DNA of 20,756 bases from Nemertoderma westbladi (Eukaryota > Xenacoelomorpha > Nemertodermatida > Nemertodermatidae): NCBI GenBank assembly GCA_032718475.1, contig JAUCBJ010005518.1:1-20756 (forward strand), read 5' to 3'. The position numbers and the translations under genes were made by a program. How positions within the stretch are numbered: position 1 is the stretch's first letter; each line of letters opens with the position of its first letter. Shown here piece by piece: positions 1 to 8,696 of the stretch. The notes below the pieces were generated by a model. That model worked only from the letters and a program-made list of their open reading frames with translations. It made no database searches and was not told the origin of the DNA.

Positions 1-518
1 TCTCAAGCCTAAATAAACTACAGGACATGCAGACTCCGAAATGATTAGGGAGTATGCGCTCTAACCCAGTAGTGCGACTTATTCTTTAGTTGGGGGTTTA
101 CCTTACAGCAGTACAGCGTTCGCTGCCCCTACTTCCTAATCGTACTTAATCGGACAGGTGATCTACACACACTGCAATCCGTTCGGACTTAACAGCAATC
201 AGACAACAGCTCAGCCTACAAATCGTCTGTACAATCTGATCAGGCTTACACGCCTTCTGTTCAATACTGGCCTACAAATAAATAAAACTTGACAGAAATA
301 AGTAAACCATATAAAGGTATAAGGGGTGATCAATCCCTAATCCCCTAAACAGCCTACCGGTATACAACAATCAAATCGAATAATACTAGTGTACTTATAC
401 GGCAGTACCGGTTCTAGCTGTTGGGCCTACTGACCTACAGGTGTACCGTTCAGGTTTACCGGTTGACCGGTACTTTCAACTTTATTGCTTACTGCAACAA
501 AGAAGCTATATCCTTTAA
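1..518. other. Noncoding flank, no gene seen
   Basis: No reading frame here resembles a protein. The stretch is moderately AT-rich and holds several ACCGGT-containing motifs between about 356 and 475, a motif that recurs through the window (2056-2310, about 12648, about 15618). It lies outside the left LTR-like copy, and I could not match it to the sequence outside the right copy. Confidence 0.6.
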
Positions 519-1792
519 TGTTCGCGCTTTCAGACCTTTGGCAGTTTAACCCGCCAAATTAGGATGTCTTCTAGATATTAAATCGGTTTTTAGTCTATGA
601 CAAGTATTTGATTCACTACACTAGTCGAAACCAATCTGTGCGCGATCATTCACCCGCTGGATATTCCCGGGAGATTGGGTTCGACGGTTTAATTTTATTG
701 CTATGTAAGCCTAATGTATTATTCGACTGACAGTATTATATAATCTCTGACAATATTATTCACCTTCGGGAAATATTAACAGTTCCTTTAGGACGTGGCG
801 CTTTATCTATATAAACAGAGTTATGACTTAAACTACTCACAACGATATGGCTTCATTATAATTCACATATATGGCGCATTCTTTAGGAATTGCTTCTTTA
901 ACAGACTCACTCATACACAATGCTGCACAATACTGCACACTAATCTGCCAATCTTCACTGATTTTAGTTACATATAAAAGGAACACAGACTGACTCATGT
1001 AGGGTCTATCAAATAACATTAGATGCACTTCAAACCACTTTAACATAAGTCACAATCGTTTATCTGTAACCCTTCTCTCTTACCTTCGGTATATCAAGAA
1101 TATTGGGTTTCGGGGTTATTTATCGTTATTCCAAATATAATTATTCATCAACCATATTATGAAGAACTGACAGTAAATAGCAGTATAAAACAACAATGAA
1201 AACACTGATTGTTATGAGTTTGCAATGTTTCAGCAGTCAGTATGTATGATCAGTTAGCAGTTAAAGGATATATGTCCTTGTAATTAAACCTACTAGTGTA
1301 AGACTAAAAACTGAAACACGGAGGTGCCAAAGCCGGTTCTTAGGCTCTGGGCAAAAACATAACACTGAACTACTGAGTTTCTGTATATACCTCCAACACA
1401 GAGATAACAAACGCTCTGATTGGTCAACCTGAACAACGAGAGAACAGAGAAACAAAGAAACGTCGACGTGGCAATATCAGCTGCTAGCCGTCGTCATGGT
1501 AGCGACACTGTTTTCAAGAGTATCGAGCTTTTACGTCACGGAATTACGGATTATGTCCTCTAAAGTACAAATACAGAAGAAATAGCTTTTATGTCCGCTA
1601 AAACACCAGTACAGCAAGGACACGGCCTTTTTATGCCTGGTAAACCAACTACAGAGTATTTTACGGGAAAAATAAGGAAAAATAACCGGACAATTCAGCA
1701 AAAGCTTTTACATAATCTCACCCCGTAATTGTACGTAATTTGTAGTAATAAGTAACTTAGGCAAGTATAATTATTTGTTTTAGTGTCCAACA
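519..1792 (-). mobile_element. LTR-like repeat, left copy (minus strand), about 1.27 kb
   Basis: Read on the minus strand, this block is collinear with 11948-14702 once the RTE insertion there is removed. The strongest shared piece is a 38-bp perfect inverted match, 768-805 against 14433-14470. Other shared blocks include the AAAGCTTTTGC segment (about 1701-1712), the TGACGTAA site, the CAGCTGAT block and the ATTGG/CCAAT box. On the minus strand the ends read TGTT...AACA, as LTRs often do. The two copies have similar inferred lengths (1274 and 1239 bp) and many scattered differences, so they are old. The flanking bases (TTTAA and AGTAG) do not form a target duplication, so the exact ends are inferred. 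It could be a solo LTR, or one arm of a large inverted-repeat element. Confidence 0.65.
1412..1538 (-). promoter_or_regulatory. Conserved CCAAT and CRE-like sites in left LTR copy
   Basis: On the minus strand, TGACGTAA (1531-1538) is followed downstream by CCAATCAGAGCG (within 1412-1424). Both sites occur in the same order in the right copy (12197-12204 and 12268-12279), although the surrounding sequence has diverged. TGACGTAA fits the CRE/ATF class and CCAAT the NF-Y class. That they drive transcription of the LTR-like element is inferred from their conservation and order. Confidence 0.5.
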
Positions 1793-2445
1793 AGTAGCAC
1801 TTCACTGAGAGAGTACAGCTTCTGTGTAGTGACTCCTTACCAGAAATAATAACATTTATTTCAAATATTGTCAAAAAACCCATTATAAGGTTATATATAT
1901 ATTATAAATCAACTCAAACCGATTTATAAAATAGTAGGCCTGTCATCCATCAATTAGGTCTTAATATCAGTTGGACTACTGCTTAAATATCAGTAATAAA
2001 GTAAAGAAAAGTAACCTAAAATTCAGAAATTCAGTTATTATAAAATAATTGACATTACCGGTATTTATAGTAGGCTTATTATATTTATTTATATAAATTT
2101 ATGCTGAAATTATATACCGGTATTCTGTAATTAATTCTAGTCTATAATTATACTTATATATACTATAAGTGTATGCTGTATACCGGTATTTACGATAGGC
2201 TTATTGTATTTATTTCTATAAATTTATGCTGAAATTATATACCGGTATTCTGTGACGAACCCTAGTCTGTAATAATACTTATATATACTATAAGTGTATA
2301 CCGGTATTCTAATATATTGTATATATATCACGTTACACTGAGTAACGGTATCGGTAATTAATTACTAGGCTTATAGTTGATACTGAATTACTAGACTTGC
2401 TTTAACTGTAGTTATAGTAGTAGGCATTCAACTGTACAAACAAAC
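1793..2445. other. AT-rich noncoding stretch before the gag frame
   Basis: No gene is visible. Besides the 125-bp tandem repeat (separate entry), it holds TATATA runs and a TATAAAA at about 1925. The BEL 5' LTR and primer-binding site should lie here, but I found no convincing tRNA-complementary PBS and no direct-repeat partner downstream of 8696. Just before the ATG at 2446 the context is good for eukaryotic initiation (A at -3, G at +4). Confidence 0.5.
2056..2310. repeat. Two-copy 125-bp tandem repeat with ACCGGTAT motifs
   Basis: Unit 1 runs 2056-2180 and unit 2 runs 2181-2298; a third start at 2299 covers only about 12 bp. Each unit opens with TACCGGTATTTA and carries TATTTAT and ATTTATGCTGAAATTATA blocks, a second ACCGGTATTCTGT, and ends in ATACTTATATATACTATAAG. 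The units differ at scattered bases, and unit 2 is 7 bp shorter. The palindrome TACCGGTA recurs about every 60 bp. Confidence 0.85.
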
Positions 2446-4485
2446 ATGGCTGACACAAAGCAAAATCTGTCAGATAGTCTCCTAGAAACGACAATCTGTA
2501 ATTTAGATAGGAGTGCGGAACGTTTGAGACCAAAGTTCAAGTCCCCTCCTACTGTAAGAAAGGTCATCCCTCCAGTAGTAGTATCCGACCCTAGGCTAGT
2601 CAAGTACCGTAGGTCTATCATAGGCACTCGGGCTCAAGTCAAGCGGGACCAAGAGGCAGCTGTTAAACAACAGCAACACCCGAGCCGAGAACTTATTTCT
2701 CAGCGGCCCGATAGCTCCAGTAGTTCAGATACTGTAGAGTTGACACCCGAGCGCAGAGCAAAGATAGCAGAAGCAGTTTATTCGGATTCACTTCTCATTC
2801 TTCCTGAAGCCGTACTCACTCGAGTATTGATTGCGGTGGTGGAACACCAAATCGATTGGGTGAGAAGTAAGCGATCGACCAAGGACAGTTATGCAGGATA
2901 CACAAGGGAGGAACTGAAGTCTATTGTCGAGACGCAATGGAACTTCCCCGGACCCGGACTCCCGTTTAACTTATCGGAAGCTGCCTGGGAGGACTTATAT
3001 AGGATGGGAGTGACAAAGGACACAAGAGATCCAGCTGTGTGGAAGAGGTCGGCAGCAGGATATGTACAGGGATTCTTCAGCTCTTTGGAGCGATTAGAGG
3101 AACAACTGTTTCAACAACCCCAAGGACCTCAAGAGCAGGGAGAGCTGCTTTATCAAGTTCGAGAACGAATCCTAAGAATCAGACTGATCCTTTCCGCCTT
3201 TGAGGAAGCTTCGAAGAGAAGCCAAGACACGTTGTTGCAAGTTGCCATAAAGACTTGGTTCCAACGAGTGAGTCTTAAAGTCCAAGGAACATCACAATGG
3301 AAAATTCAGCTAACTGAGCGCTCAACCAACGGAGAATCAACAGACGCTACCTTTTCTCAAGTGGAAAGCAAAGCGACATCAGAGAAACCTCAGAAGAAGG
3401 ATGCCATTGACATCTATCTGTCAGACTATCAACGATTTATAGGTGACAAAGAGTTGAGGAGACAGCTGGCTGGACTTCACCCTACTAGTGAAGGAGCCAA
3501 GTTTGTGTTGGACTCATTAGATGCGGAAATGTTAGCTGCGAATCAAGCTAAATTTGATGAACGCATCCTCTTCGCTAGGGAACAGGAAGAACAATTAAAG
3601 AAAAAACGGATAGAAGACAGAAAGGTAGCAGCAGCGGCAGCGGCAGAAGTGCAAAGAAAGGCAGCAGCTGCAGTGGCAGAAGCAGAAGCGGAAAGAAAAG
3701 CGGCAGCGGCCACGGCAGCGGCAGCGGAAAGAAAAGCGGCAGCGGCAACGGCAGTGGCAGAGGCAGAAGCGGAAAGAAAGATAGCAGCAGCAGAAGCGGA
3801 AAGAAAAGCGGCAGAGGCAGTGGCAGCAGCAGAACGGAAGGCATCTGAAGAGACAGTCCAACTAGAGTTGGAAAATCTTCAAGAGAAGCAAGACTACTTA
3901 AATAAACAGATAAAAGCTAGTCAGATGCAGATGATAAGTCGATCTACTCCCAAGAGACAGGGATTTATATCATCTGATGAAGGCAATACAACAGATCCTG
4001 AAGGCGGAGGAAATAGATATCGTTCCAACAGACGTAGAAGAACGCCCCACCATCAGAAATTGCCTAATTTGCCCCCAGTTGTGAAAAGGCAACTAGCTAG
4101 TGTAGACTTAGGTAGTACAGAGCACACAGACCAAATTATTAGAATAGAAAGACTCCCTACCATAGTAGATGAGCCTGAAATAATTAGGCCTGTTCTTGAA
4201 GCCACCCCCTCTGTGATAGAGACCCCTGTACTTCCAGAACCCAACTCCAAATTCCCTTTGCACAGCACTAAACTAATTGTGCCCAGTAGAACAGCCCTGA
4301 AACAATTCCTGTCCTTGAAGCGGAGCGAGACATCAACGATTTATCGCCCGTCGTCCCTCGTCTACCCGCTACTATGTTGGCGGCTCCCGCTTCGGCGGTC
4401 GAGTGGGTGGATGAGGGATGGCGGGGGATGGATCTCCTGCTCGGGCAGATGCAGGAGACTGTTCAACAGTTCAAGGGAACAGTAA
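2446..4485 (+). CDS. Gag N-terminal region with Ala/Glu/Lys coiled coil
   Basis: This 679-residue frame most likely encodes the N-terminal part of the BEL Gag, which forms the particle that packages element RNA. Residues 1-340 are charged and mostly helical with no domain I recognise. Residues about 385-470 are a long Ala-rich coiled coil with recurring AERKAA blocks, encoded by purine-rich imperfect repeats (3600-3850). A basic stretch (NRRRRTPHHQK) follows at about residue 527. From about 4290 on, this frame turns Arg/Ser/Trp-rich, while the frame one base back becomes open and plausible and runs into the next ORF. That points to a frameshift near 4290, after residue 615, so the last 60 or so residues are probably not native. 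Assignment to BEL rests on continuity with the next frame. An independent upstream ORF is possible. Confidence 0.65.
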   Translation: MADTKQNLSDSLLETTICNLDRSAERLRPKFKSPPTVRKVIPPVVVSDPRLVKYRRSIIGTRAQVKRDQEAAVKQQQHPSRELISQRPDSSSSSDTVELTPERRAKIAEAVYSDSLLILPEAVLTRVLIAVVEHQIDWVRSKRSTKDSYAGYTREELKSIVETQWNFPGPGLPFNLSEAAWEDLYRMGVTKDTRDPAVWKRSAAGYVQGFFSSLERLEEQLFQQPQGPQEQGELLYQVRERILRIRLILSAFEEASKRSQDTLLQVAIKTWFQRVSLKVQGTSQWKIQLTERSTNGESTDATFSQVESKATSEKPQKKDAIDIYLSDYQRFIGDKELRRQLAGLHPTSEGAKFVLDSLDAEMLAANQAKFDERILFAREQEEQLKKKRIEDRKVAAAAAAEVQRKAAAAVAEAEAERKAAAATAAAAERKAAAATAVAEAEAERKIAAAEAERKAAEAVAAAERKASEETVQLELENLQEKQDYLNKQIKASQMQMISRSTPKRQGFISSDEGNTTDPEGGGNRYRSNRRRRTPHHQKLPNLPPVVKRQLASVDLGSTEHTDQIIRIERLPTIVDEPEIIRPVLEATPSVIETPVLPEPNSKFPLHSTKLIVPSRTALKQFLSLKRSETSTIYRPSSLVYPLLCWRLPLRRSSGWMRDGGGWISCSGRCRRLFNSSREQ

Positions 4486-6314
4486 GGGAAAGTAGGTTAG
4501 AGTTGCAAGAAGTGCAGCAGAGTATTGCGTTAGAACGCGATAAATTAGTAAATATACAAAGGGGTATACCACCACCCCCTGTAACAATGTGTCAACCTGT
4601 TAGGTCTGAAGTATTTCATGCGCAAGGTGTGGAGCCTACACGCATCTATACTGCTAGTGAAGTAGAAACTCCTATAGTAAACCCTATTAAGGGTAATTAT
4701 AAACCCGTTGACAATGATATTCCATATAGACCTGATCATAATCCGAGAAATTTATATACCGATAACTCGATATTAAATAACACGATGGCCCAAGAAAGTT
4801 TTACGCGTCAAATGGCTAGAACCGAAGCCCATCAAGCAGTAAAAGTGGGAGAGATCGTCAAGTTCAACGGAGATGAGATGAAATGGTTACCTTTTAATGA
4901 ATATTACAAAGATAACATACAGAACTCTGTACTATCTAACGGAGAGAAACTTAGATTCCTCATTGAGTGTTTGGAAGGACCTACCAAGTTAATGGCGTTA
5001 AAGTTTATTGGACATCCAGATGGATTAAGACAAGTTTGGGATACACTAAACATCAGGTATGGTAATAGGACAAACATAGCTAGGTATTTGTATGCGAAAT
5101 TAGTAGTGCCCCGAAAGTTCCTTAGCAGCGGGATTATAGAGTTTTCCGATGAGATTCAGGAGATCTGTAGACAATTAGACTGGTTAGGTAAGTCTCATGA
5201 ATACCAGAATTATATGGTTGTAGGAGCCTTAGCATCAGCTTTGCCAAAGAGTGAAGTAGGTACTCGCTGGAACAAAAAGGTTCTCTATTTGATGGACCAA
5301 CAACATAGAGATCCAACCATGACTGATCTTCTGTCATTCTTAAACCGCGAGGTAAGATTACAACTCCTAAAACAGTCTAGAGAGAAGACTCCTGAAAGTC
5401 AGGTAAGTGAAAAATCCGTTTCTAGGCGAAAGGTAACACCAGTGTGTTATACAGACGATGGAAAAAGCCAAACCTCCCATGAGGAGAACAGCGGGAAAGA
5501 CACCGAAAGATCTTATTATGTCAACAAAACTCGGATAGACGTAAGTAAATCTAAGTCTCGAACCAGTGACAGAAGAGAACAGGTAACAACTCCTCCCACG
5601 TCTCCTAAGAGAATTCATGGAAGAAAGCCCGAGGAAAGAACAAGTGTGCACCACACAGCACAGATTAAAGTAAGTAACATCAAGCCCAAATGTGTATTGT
5701 GTGACGGGCCCCATCGCTTGAGTGGGTGTGATGAATTCTTAAAGAAATCCTTAAAGGATAGACGCGAAGTCATGTGGGATAAGCGGTTGTGTTATAATTG
5801 TCTCAGACGAGGACACCAACGGCGGACCTGTTACTCAGATGCTAGGTGTGCTAAGTGCGGCGCAAAACATCATATCTTGCTGCACACAGAATTTGAAAGA
5901 ACCCGCACGAGTCAGGTAAGTGAGCCCGAACTACATGTCCAATTCAGTGATGTGAATGACACTGAGCACAGCTCTGAGATGGAAGGATTCTACACAGACG
6001 AATTCTCCGACGAAAATGAATCCTGTTATATGACAAACACCGCGGTGTATCGAGCGCTTACGTATGAGACTGAAACCGATAGCGAGCTCCCCCTAACTAT
6101 TTCGGACCGACAACCATCTTGGAAAGCGCCAACTTCCAATGTAGGAATCCGGGAATTTCCCGTAGTGCAGTTGAGAGTCCACGGGTTAAAAAAGAGCTAT
6201 ATAGTGAACGCCCTCCTTGACTCCGGCAGCACAGGAACATTCATCGACAAAGAACTAGCCGAAGACATCTTTGCTGGACAATCCAAGTTCCGAACTAAAT
6301 TGAACCTTTCATGA
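4374..6314 (+). CDS. BEL/Pao Gag-protease region
   Basis: This is a 646-residue frame of a BEL/Pao polyprotein. It is open upstream to about 4290, so the ATG at 4374 is internal rather than the true start. Residues about 163-310, beginning KFNGDEMKWLPF, match the DUF1759 capsid-like region of BEL Gag. Three zinc-binding clusters follow: C440-x2-C443, then C473-x2-C476-x5-H-x4-C487, then C493-x2-C496 with His. They resemble nucleic-acid-binding knuckles. The C-terminus holds the retropepsin-type motif LLDSGSTGTF, with catalytic Asp616. The frame ends at a TGA (6312-6314), but the protease reading continues in the same frame after it and across the RTE insertion. The TGA is therefore probably a nonsense change; CGA to TGA by CpG deamination would fit. 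Confidence 0.85.
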   Translation: MLAAPASAVEWVDEGWRGMDLLLGQMQETVQQFKGTVRESRLELQEVQQSIALERDKLVNIQRGIPPPPVTMCQPVRSEVFHAQGVEPTRIYTASEVETPIVNPIKGNYKPVDNDIPYRPDHNPRNLYTDNSILNNTMAQESFTRQMARTEAHQAVKVGEIVKFNGDEMKWLPFNEYYKDNIQNSVLSNGEKLRFLIECLEGPTKLMALKFIGHPDGLRQVWDTLNIRYGNRTNIARYLYAKLVVPRKFLSSGIIEFSDEIQEICRQLDWLGKSHEYQNYMVVGALASALPKSEVGTRWNKKVLYLMDQQHRDPTMTDLLSFLNREVRLQLLKQSREKTPESQVSEKSVSRRKVTPVCYTDDGKSQTSHEENSGKDTERSYYVNKTRIDVSKSKSRTSDRREQVTTPPTSPKRIHGRKPEERTSVHHTAQIKVSNIKPKCVLCDGPHRLSGCDEFLKKSLKDRREVMWDKRLCYNCLRRGHQRRTCYSDARCAKCGAKHHILLHTEFERTRTSQVSEPELHVQFSDVNDTEHSSEMEGFYTDEFSDENESCYMTNTAVYRALTYETETDSELPLTISDRQPSWKAPTSNVGIREFPVVQLRVHGLKKSYIVNALLDSGSTGTFIDKELAEDIFAGQSKFRTKLNLS

Positions 6315-6317
6315 ATT

Positions 6318-7589
6318 ATGCAGGTTTGGAAATCTACAGTAGCTACAGACTACTATGTAGGCGCGTTGTCCACCCCCCGTAAAGGTCGTGGGACCATGGA
6401 GCCCATTTTGGCACTTAGAAGGATAATTGAAGAGTTATCAAAAAAGAAAGACAGGCATCTGGCTGTTATCTTTGTTGACTTCTTCAAGGCCTTTGATTCA
6501 GTCTCTCGCTCACGTATGTTCAGCATACTTTCATTATATGGGATTCCTGATGAAATTATTGCAGCAATCAGATCAGTATACGATGGTTCGACAACATTTG
6601 TGTCTACTGTTGACGGTGACACAGAACCATTTGAAGTGTTATGGGGCGTCCTCCAAGGAGACACACTTGCACCATTCTTGTTCATTATTGTGGTTGACTA
6701 TGTTCTACGCATGTCCTTAGATCATCATAATGATGATGGGGTGATGATAACTCCACCTACTGGCTCCAGAAGTCGAGGAAATCCTGCCAAGTACCTAACT
6801 GATCTAGACTTTGCTGATGACTTAGGAGTACTCTCAGAATCATTAGAGGGAGCCCAGCGGCTCCTCAGCTCATTAGAACATGCTGCTTCTAGTGTTGGTC
6901 TTTTTATTAACTCCAGAAAGACCAAAATTCTGACAGTTAACTTTGAAAGTCCTCAGCAAGTCTCTGATCGGATGAGCATAAGCTCAAAGGATGGTATGCT
7001 TGAGCATGTGGACGACTTCTGTTACCTGGGATCATGGATCCGGAAGTCAGGTGAGGACCTTCGAATACGTAAGGGAAAGGCATGGGCAGCCTTGAATAGG
7101 CTTTCCAGGATTTGGAAGTCACCTAGAATTAATCGGAAACTTAAGGTCCGATTATTTAGAGCAGCAGTAGTTCCAGTACTCCTCTACGGGAGTCCATGCT
7201 GGGCTCTAACTGCTGAGGACACCAAATCTCTGGATGGCACATTCACAAGAATGCTACGCCGGGTACATTGTGTCAAGTACAATGCACACATCTCCAACCA
7301 GACACTATATAACATTGGAGGTGTCTCATTGGTTCCCCCAAGCTTGACACTAGAACAAAATCGCCTCCGCTTTGCAGGACATTGCTTTCGCCGTGAGGAC
7401 CAGCCAGTGCATAATCTTGTACTTTGGCAGCCTCATGGAGTGAATAAGCATGGAGGACAACCCATGACTTTCTTGAGACGCATCTTAAAGGACACTGGCC
7501 TTAAAGATGCGGATGATCTAGCAAATGTCATGGGTGATAGGGAGTTGTGGCGGTGCAATTTTGTTGACAAGCCGGCACAGCATTCTTAA
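6318..7589 (+). CDS. Chimeric frame: BEL protease segment fused to RTE-like reverse transcriptase
   Basis: Codons up to 6378 belong to the BEL protease, directly after the TGA and in the same frame. From 6379 the frame is that of a 5'-truncated RTE-like element. The reverse transcriptase lacks its N-terminal fingers and starts at KGRGTMEPIL. It keeps motif A (FVDFFKAFDS), the LQGDTLAPF block and the catalytic FADD box (6810-6821). The C-terminal region ends with the cysteine/histidine-containing RFAGHCFRREDQPVHNLVLW. There are no internal stops, unlike the sister copy at 12679-14184. Compared with full-length RTE proteins, the endonuclease and about a quarter of the RT are missing, so activity is unlikely. 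The fusion is an accident of the insertion point. Confidence 0.85.
   Translation: MQVWKSTVATDYYVGALSTPRKGRGTMEPILALRRIIEELSKKKDRHLAVIFVDFFKAFDSVSRSRMFSILSLYGIPDEIIAAIRSVYDGSTTFVSTVDGDTEPFEVLWGVLQGDTLAPFLFIIVVDYVLRMSLDHHNDDGVMITPPTGSRSRGNPAKYLTDLDFADDLGVLSESLEGAQRLLSSLEHAASSVGLFINSRKTKILTVNFESPQQVSDRMSISSKDGMLEHVDDFCYLGSWIRKSGEDLRIRKGKAWAALNRLSRIWKSPRINRKLKVRLFRAAVVPVLLYGSPCWALTAEDTKSLDGTFTRMLRRVHCVKYNAHISNQTLYNIGGVSLVPPSLTLEQNRLRFAGHCFRREDQPVHNLVLWQPHGVNKHGGQPMTFLRRILKDTGLKDADDLANVMGDRELWRCNFVDKPAQHS
6367..6378 (+). repeat. 12-bp target site duplication, 5' copy
   Basis: TGTCCACCCCCC directly precedes the truncated start of the RTE-like element. It is repeated exactly at 7626-7637 after the (TAG)2 tail. 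The neighbouring bases differ (T at 6366, G at 7625), which fixes the length at 12 bp. Confidence 0.9.
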
Positions 7590-7625
7590 AAATGCAGCTG
7601 CAATGCAGCATGCCGATCCTAGTAG
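6379..7625 (+). mobile_element. RTE-like non-LTR retrotransposon, 5'-truncated, inserted in BEL protease
   Basis: This 1247-bp insertion is bounded by a perfect 12-bp target duplication, TGTCCACCCCCC, at 6367-6378 and 7626-7637. The 3' end has a short UTR after the TAA (7587-7589) and finishes in CCTAGTAG, a short TAG repeat tail typical of RTE-type elements. Removing the insert and one duplication restores an uninterrupted BEL frame. It matches 12932-14178 with about ten substitutions and no indels, so both copies come from a recently active source. The RTE clade name is inferred from RT motifs, the 3' microsatellite tail and the endonuclease fragment of a relative nearby. Confidence 0.9.
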
Positions 7626-7637
7626 TGTCCACCCCCC
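7626..7637 (+). repeat. 12-bp target site duplication, 3' copy
   Basis: This is the second copy of TGTCCACCCCCC, directly after the element tail. The BEL reading frame resumes here in the same phase that it left at 6378. Confidence 0.9.
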
Positions 7638-8176
7638 AGGATGAACTAGGAGAACACAGTATAAGGTCAGTAAAAATGGTGGCGATAAATAACTTCGCTA
7701 CCAGCCAAGTGGAACCTTATAACTGGGATGAAGACGATTTCACCCAGCAGCATGAGATACCTAGATTCAACACCGACTACCCAGGAGTACAGATACTCAT
7801 CGGCCAAAATGCGCATGAGGCGCTTGAGACATTAGAGAAACGGCCTGCTCGACCGCAACCATTGCAAACCTATGCGGGAAGAACAAGAGTAGGTTGGTAC
7901 TTCACTGGACCTTCCCGTAGGACACTCATGGAAAGGCTACCCAAAGATCAGGCCCATCAGGTGAGTGAATGGGAAGAAGACATGAGTGAGGGAGAGACAA
8001 CCACAACTGAGGGAACACCATACTCCTCAGATAATGATGATATTAACTCTAATGTAGATCAATGGAGACATTGCCTTGGGACGATTAATCCAGCCGACAT
8101 CGCTTCCAGAGGAGCAACTCCTCAAGAACTGATAGATACTCCAGACTGGTTAGGTGGACCCGTACTTCCTAAGTAA
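7626..8176 (+). pseudogene. BEL protease C-terminal part joined to RNase H/integrase connector
   Basis: The open frame begins at 7592 inside the RTE 3' UTR, but BEL sequence starts at 7626. The first part ends the protease region with LIGQNAHEALE and RTRVGWYFTGP, the conserved close of the BEL protease domain. After an acidic, Ser/Thr-rich stretch, the frame switches at about 8063 to WRHCLGTINPADIASRG, which in BEL polyproteins lies after RNase H. All of the reverse transcriptase and nearly all of RNase H are therefore missing, about 2 kb compared with intact relatives, yet the frame stays open across the junction. It stops at 8174-8176. The homologous reading continues in another frame, so a single-base indel near 8160 is likely. 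Confidence 0.8.
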
Positions 8177-8696
8177 AGAAGAGGATGAATGGCCTCCTCA
8201 TCTCACCACGGCTGAGATTAGACAAGCCAAGGGAGCGGAGAAAGTCAAACCTAAAACCCGGACGAGTAAATCAAAGTTATTTAAACCCGCGATTGATCTG
8301 TCTGTACTACACATTTCAGGGGACGACGCTGTGGGTCTAAACTCCCCCGCCACAAATAACTCTGTTGTGGAAATCAGAGAAAGAGACTGGAAATCTGGAA
8401 CACCAGACGTCTCGCAGGGACTCTCACCTCTCCTGCAGGGAGTGATAAACCACTATAGCTCCTGGAATCGGCTTTGTAAGGCCGTCGTGTATTTGAAGCG
8501 ATGTTTCTATCTTCACTATTCCAGGACGAAGAGGAAACCTGGAATTGTATTCGAAATACAACAACTCAATCGCCCAGTTGGTCGTTTATGTTTACTGGAA
8601 AGAGACCGAGAACTGTCCGGAAACTATGGAAGGCAAGATACTCTTCCCACGACCACCTCCCTAATCCAACAAACATCTAGGGACTCCCCAACGTAA
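8154..8696 (+). pseudogene. BEL integrase remnant lacking the catalytic core
   Basis: This continues the previous frame after a +1 shift. The start is set by homology, not by an ATG: YFLSKEEDEWP follows the GGP of the upstream frame. The middle contains INHYSSWNRLCKAVVYLKRCF, matching the helical segment that precedes the integrase zinc domain in BEL/Pao. Just downstream, at about 8515-8545, the sequence jumps to LNRPVGRLCLLE, which matches the last residues of BEL polyproteins. The zinc domain, the DDE core and most of the C-terminal domain are missing, more than 1 kb by comparison with the family. The tail to 8696 may be partly non-native. Confidence 0.75.

Larger units (their letters stand above)
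2446..8696 (+). mobile_element. Decayed BEL/Pao LTR-retroelement, internal gag-pol region
   Basis: Domain order on the plus strand is: long Gag with coiled coil, DUF1759-like region, zinc knuckles, aspartic protease, then a deletion removing reverse transcriptase and most of RNase H. After that come the RNase H/integrase connector (INPADIASRG), an integrase N-terminal piece (INHYSSWNRL), a second deletion removing the integrase core, and the extreme C-terminus (LNRPVGRLCLLE). This order is diagnostic of BEL/Pao. Breaks include a frameshift near 4290, a TGA at 6312-6314, an RTE-like insertion at 6379-7625, a frameshift near 8160 and the two deletions. I could not find flanking direct LTRs by eye. 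The element cannot move by itself. Confidence 0.85.

Noticed and set aside
837-1046. 69-codon minus-strand frame inside the left LTR-like copy
   Set aside because: The matching part of the right copy (about 14195-14400) has stops and indels in this frame, so it is not conserved as coding.
3575-3861. Antisense Leu/Pro- and Cys/Arg-rich frames opposite the gag coiled coil
   Set aside because: They are shadows of the purine-rich repeats on the plus strand; their composition follows the repeat, not a protein family.
6312-6314. TGA as a selenocysteine or readthrough codon between protease and downstream frame
   Set aside because: No supporting hairpin seen, and the element is decayed elsewhere; a CpG-type CGA to TGA change is simpler.
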